A stretch of DNA of 64,000 nucleotides from Halomonas sp. M20 (lineage in GTDB: Bacteria > Pseudomonadota > Gammaproteobacteria > Pseudomonadales > Halomonadaceae): NCBI RefSeq assembly GCF_020622265.1, contig NZ_JACNMQ010000001.1:682001-746000 (forward strand), given 5' to 3'. Below are positions 60,775 through 64,000 of the stretch, piece by piece. The stretch's first letter is position 1. Each line of letters starts with the position of its first letter. The notes below the pieces were generated by a model, which did no database searches, was not told the origin of the DNA, and worked only from the letters and a program-made list of their open reading frames with translations. Both the position numbers and the translations under genes were made by a program.

Positions 60775-61401
60775 ATGGGTGTAGTGGCCAAGCGGTCATC
60801 GATGACCTTCTATTCCGGTAGTCACGACCATTACAGCCATCGCGTGAGAATCGTGCTGGCTGAGAAAGGCGTGGCGGTGGATGTTGTCGAAGTCGATGAG
60901 GACAATCGGCCCGCCGAACTGGCGGATCTCAATCCGTATAATAGTGTCCCCACCTTGCTGGATCGCGATCTGGTGCTCTATGAATCCAAGGTGATGATGG
61001 AATATCTGGACGAGCGCTTTCCACATCCGCCCTTGTTGCCCGTTTATCCTGTTGCCCGCGCGCAGAGTCGCCTATGGATGCATCGCATAGAACGGGAATG
61101 GTGCCCGCTGGTTGAAGAGATTCTCAATGCAGGCAAGAAAGATGCCGAGCGCGCGCGCAAGGAGCTGCGTGAAAGCCTGGTTGGCATCACGCCTATCTTT
61201 GACGATATGACCTTTTTCATGAGCGATGAGTTCTCGCTGGTCGATTGTTGTATTGCGCCCATCCTCTGGCGACTACCCAGTTTGGGGATCGAGCTACCCG
61301 AGAAACAGGTTCAGCCTCTGATGGGCTATATGGAGCGCTTGTTCTCTCGTGATGCCTTCAAGGCGTCCTTGTCCGAGGCGGAGCGCGAAATGCGTCCTTG
61401 A
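60775..61401 (+). CDS. sspA: Stringent starvation protein A
   Basis: A 208-residue glutathione-S-transferase-fold protein that binds RNA polymerase and aids stress survival. The PHP-type surface (HPPLLPVYP) typical of SspA is present, while catalytic GST residues are not required. ATG 60775 is used; an internal ATG at codon 10 is possible. It is upstream of sspB. Confidence 0.93.
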   Translation: MGVVAKRSSMTFYSGSHDHYSHRVRIVLAEKGVAVDVVEVDEDNRPAELADLNPYNSVPTLLDRDLVLYESKVMMEYLDERFPHPPLLPVYPVARAQSRLWMHRIEREWCPLVEEILNAGKKDAERARKELRESLVGITPIFDDMTFFMSDEFSLVDCCIAPILWRLPSLGIELPEKQVQPLMGYMERLFSRDAFKASLSEAEREMRP

Positions 61402-61473
61402 AAGATGTCTCGCAGGATAGTCGAGCGGCAATAGGCATCGATCGAACACACATTAATTCAGAGGGAGCACGTC

Positions 61474-61986
61474 ATGCTGTCCAGTCGACCCTATATTGCC
61501 AGGGGCCTTTATGAATGGCTTCTGGACAACGAATTGACACCTTATATCGTTGTCGACGCCGAGCGTGAGGGTGTCAGGGTGCCGCAGCAGTTCATTCAAA
61601 ATGGCCAGATCGTTCTCAATGTCGCGCCTACTGCGGTACGAGAATTGAAGATGGAAAATGATGTTCTTAGTTTCGATGCGCGCTTTGGCGGTCATCCGAT
61701 GCAGGTTTTCGTACCCTTTGATTCGTTGATTGCGCTATACGCTAAAGAAAACGGCGTTGGCATGGTATTCGGACATGAACCGGTCATGCCCGGGTACGAC
61801 GAGGCAATGGCGGATGAAACGAAACAGAAAGAAGAGCGCCCTGTTCTTGAGAGTGTCGACACCAGTGAAACAGACAGTGAAGTCGACAAAGCCAAGCAGG
61901 ATGACAGCGAGAAAGAGTCGAATCAGAACGCGTCCGGGAAGAAGGGCGCTGGCAAGGAGCGTCCGTCGCTACGTGTCATCAAATAG
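61474..61986 (+). CDS. sspB: ClpXP specificity-enhancing factor SspB
   Basis: A 170-residue adaptor: folded ssrA-tag-binding domain (about 1-110: RPYIARGLYEWLLDN; VFGHEP) followed by an acidic, disordered tail and the ClpX-binding C-terminus RPSLRVIK. It delivers tagged proteins to ClpXP. A terminator follows. Confidence 0.94.
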   Translation: MLSSRPYIARGLYEWLLDNELTPYIVVDAEREGVRVPQQFIQNGQIVLNVAPTAVRELKMENDVLSFDARFGGHPMQVFVPFDSLIALYAKENGVGMVFGHEPVMPGYDEAMADETKQKEERPVLESVDTSETDSEVDKAKQDDSEKESNQNASGKKGAGKERPSLRVIK

Positions 61987-62026
61987 TGAGTAGTGATCGG
62001 TTGCTTGTCGGTATCAGGCGTGAAAC

Positions 62027-62063
62027 AAAAAAAGCGGATGATCTTGGATCATCCGCTTTTTTT
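62027..62063. terminator. Bidirectional terminator of sspAB and dolP
   Basis: A 16-bp perfect inverted repeat (AAAAAAAGCGGATGAT at 62027-62042 and its complement at 62048-62063) has a 5-base loop and A/T ends suitable for both strands. Confidence 0.92.
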
Positions 62064-62096
62064 GATGCTTGCTTTCCAGCCTTGAAAGGATAGCGC

Positions 62097-62677
62097 TCAG
62101 TCGAGATAGTCGAAAATCTTGATGACGCGCTGTACGCCGCTCACTTGTGAGACGATGTCGACGACTCGTTGGCCTTCTTGCCGGGACACCATGCCCATCA
62201 AGTAAACGGTGCCGTTCTCGCTAACGACCTCCACATGGCGGGAATCTATATCTTCGCTGGACGCCAAGCGCGTCTCGATATTGGTTTCCAGCCAGTTGTC
62301 CGTCATGCGCTGGGTAAACGGCAGGTTTGCAGCGATCGTCAATTCGTTGTGTACCTGGCGTACCTGGCGGGTATTCTGCGCGATTTCGCCGGCTTTATCC
62401 TTGAGCTCCTGGCTAGGAACTTGTCCGTATAGCAATACGACGCCATTGAAGCTATTGACCCCGACCCGGGCGTCGCCCAGTCGCGCGTCATTACTTTCCA
62501 TGGCATCTTGAATCTTGCTTTCGATACTCCCGTCCTCGACGCGCATGCCGGCAGTACGGGCACCATAATCCTCCCCTTCAGGAGAGGGCGTAGTGGCGTT
62601 GTTAATAACCGAGCATCCGCCTAGCCCCAGAGCCAGGGCAAGTAGAACCGGGGTAATTAGTGGTTTTTTCATCGTCA

Positions 62678-62678
<1 letters not shown>
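62097..62678 (-). CDS. dolP: Outer-membrane BON-domain lipoprotein
   Basis: A 193-residue lipoprotein: signal peptide with lipobox GLGGC and two BON domains (about 45-110 and 120-190: NSFNGVVLLYGQV; VVSENGTVYLMGMV). The E. coli homologue DolP (YraP) maintains outer-membrane integrity. The ATG at 62678 shares a base with the diaA stop, supporting this start. Confidence 0.9.
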
Positions 62679-63649
<971 letters not shown>

Positions 63650-63663
<14 letters not shown>

Positions 63664-64000
63664 CAAGAGGTTCCAGCCGGGTAAATCCCGATAGGGGTGG
63701 CTGTGGTACGCCATCGACAAAGCGCGCCCAGGGCATGTCGCGATGAATGCGATGATCGGGCCCCGCCTTCAAGATGCCGGTAGTGCCGTACAGTTCGTTG
63801 CCAGGCAACAGCTTGAGCAAGGGCAATCTACGGCCTAGCTCATAAGCATCCACGCCCATGGCATTGAGTTTGAACAAGGCAGAATCGGTGTTGTCACGTA
63901 GTCCCCGGTAGCTGTCGACGAAAGGCAAGGCGTCGCTGCCTCCCACCGCTGCATCCGGAATCATCCAGGGAATATCGATGAACGTGACGCCATTTAGATC
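63650..64000 (-). CDS. lpoA: Penicillin-binding-protein activator LpoA, C-terminal part
   Basis: The last 116 residues of LpoA; the frame is open to the window edge (DLNGVTFIDIPWMIPDA). This outer-membrane lipoprotein stimulates PBP1a from the periplasm. The visible part matches the end of the LivK-like domain (LNAMGVDAYELGRRL; GNELYGTTGILK). The start lies outside the window. Confidence 0.88.

Overview
The window reads as a chromosomal segment of a moderately GC-rich, probably halophilic gammaproteobacterium close to Halomonas/Halomonadaceae. This rests on gene orders shared with Pseudomonas-type gammaproteobacteria (kdsD-kdsC-lptCAB-rpoN-hpf-ptsN-rapZ-npr-mgtE; mlaFEDCB-ibaG-murA-hisG-hisD; rplM-rpsI-petABC-sspAB; mreBCD-maf-rng-yhdP-tldD), on a gatCAB transamidation operon, and on two NhaC-family sodium/proton antiporter-like carriers. 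The genus is an inference from style and content, not from a search.

Positions 1 to about 21 kb form an accessory metabolic region. Its core is the gamma-glutamylated putrescine pathway: puuB (cut by the window edge), puuA, puuD, a putrescine/omega-amino-acid aminotransferase, puuC, and the repressor-like puuR at 20.4-21.0 kb. Two NhaC-family carriers are interleaved with these genes. puuA/puuD and nhaC2/aminotransferase are divergent pairs, and the two rightward genes share an almost identical promoter (TTGGCA, 17 bp, then TATGTTGAGTAAA). Beyond puuC lie a FAD-linked oxidase with a divergent HxlR-type regulator, and two tandem-oriented paralogous GH10 xylanase lipoproteins about 3.6 kb apart. 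Between the xylanases are a LuxR-type regulator and a deletion scar in which a histone-deacetylase/acetylpolyamine-amidohydrolase gene and a second puuC-like aldehyde dehydrogenase gene are joined head to head, each without its 5' part. An MBL-fold hydrolase follows.

From 21.2 kb to the right edge the content is conserved housekeeping. In order: gatBAC (minus); mreBCD-maf-rng-yhdP-tldD (plus); darP (minus); pmbA (plus); mgtE and the npr-rapZ-ptsN-hpf-rpoN-lptBAC-kdsC-kdsD block (minus strand, transcribed from kdsD toward mgtE); the mla phospholipid-trafficking operon with ibaG, murA, hisG and hisD (plus); degS-type protease (minus); nif3-like (plus); zapG (minus); zapE, rplM-rpsI, petABC, sspAB (plus); and dolP, diaA, yraN and lpoA (minus, the last cut by the window edge). 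Together these genes cover envelope growth and shape, LPS export, outer-membrane lipid asymmetry, nitrogen-PTS/sigma-54 control and the cytochrome bc1 complex.

The only gene-free stretch over 300 bp (34690-35056, between convergent tldD and darP) holds a 250-bp element bounded by perfect 28-bp inverted repeats. No tRNA, rRNA, CRISPR array, transposase, phage or defence genes were recognised. I did not find a clearly new multi-gene system. The points most worth a second look are the head-to-head deletion scar, the paired polyamine promoters, the duplicated xylanase lipoproteins with an unassigned N-terminal domain, the apparent AUC start of mreC and the inverted-repeat element.
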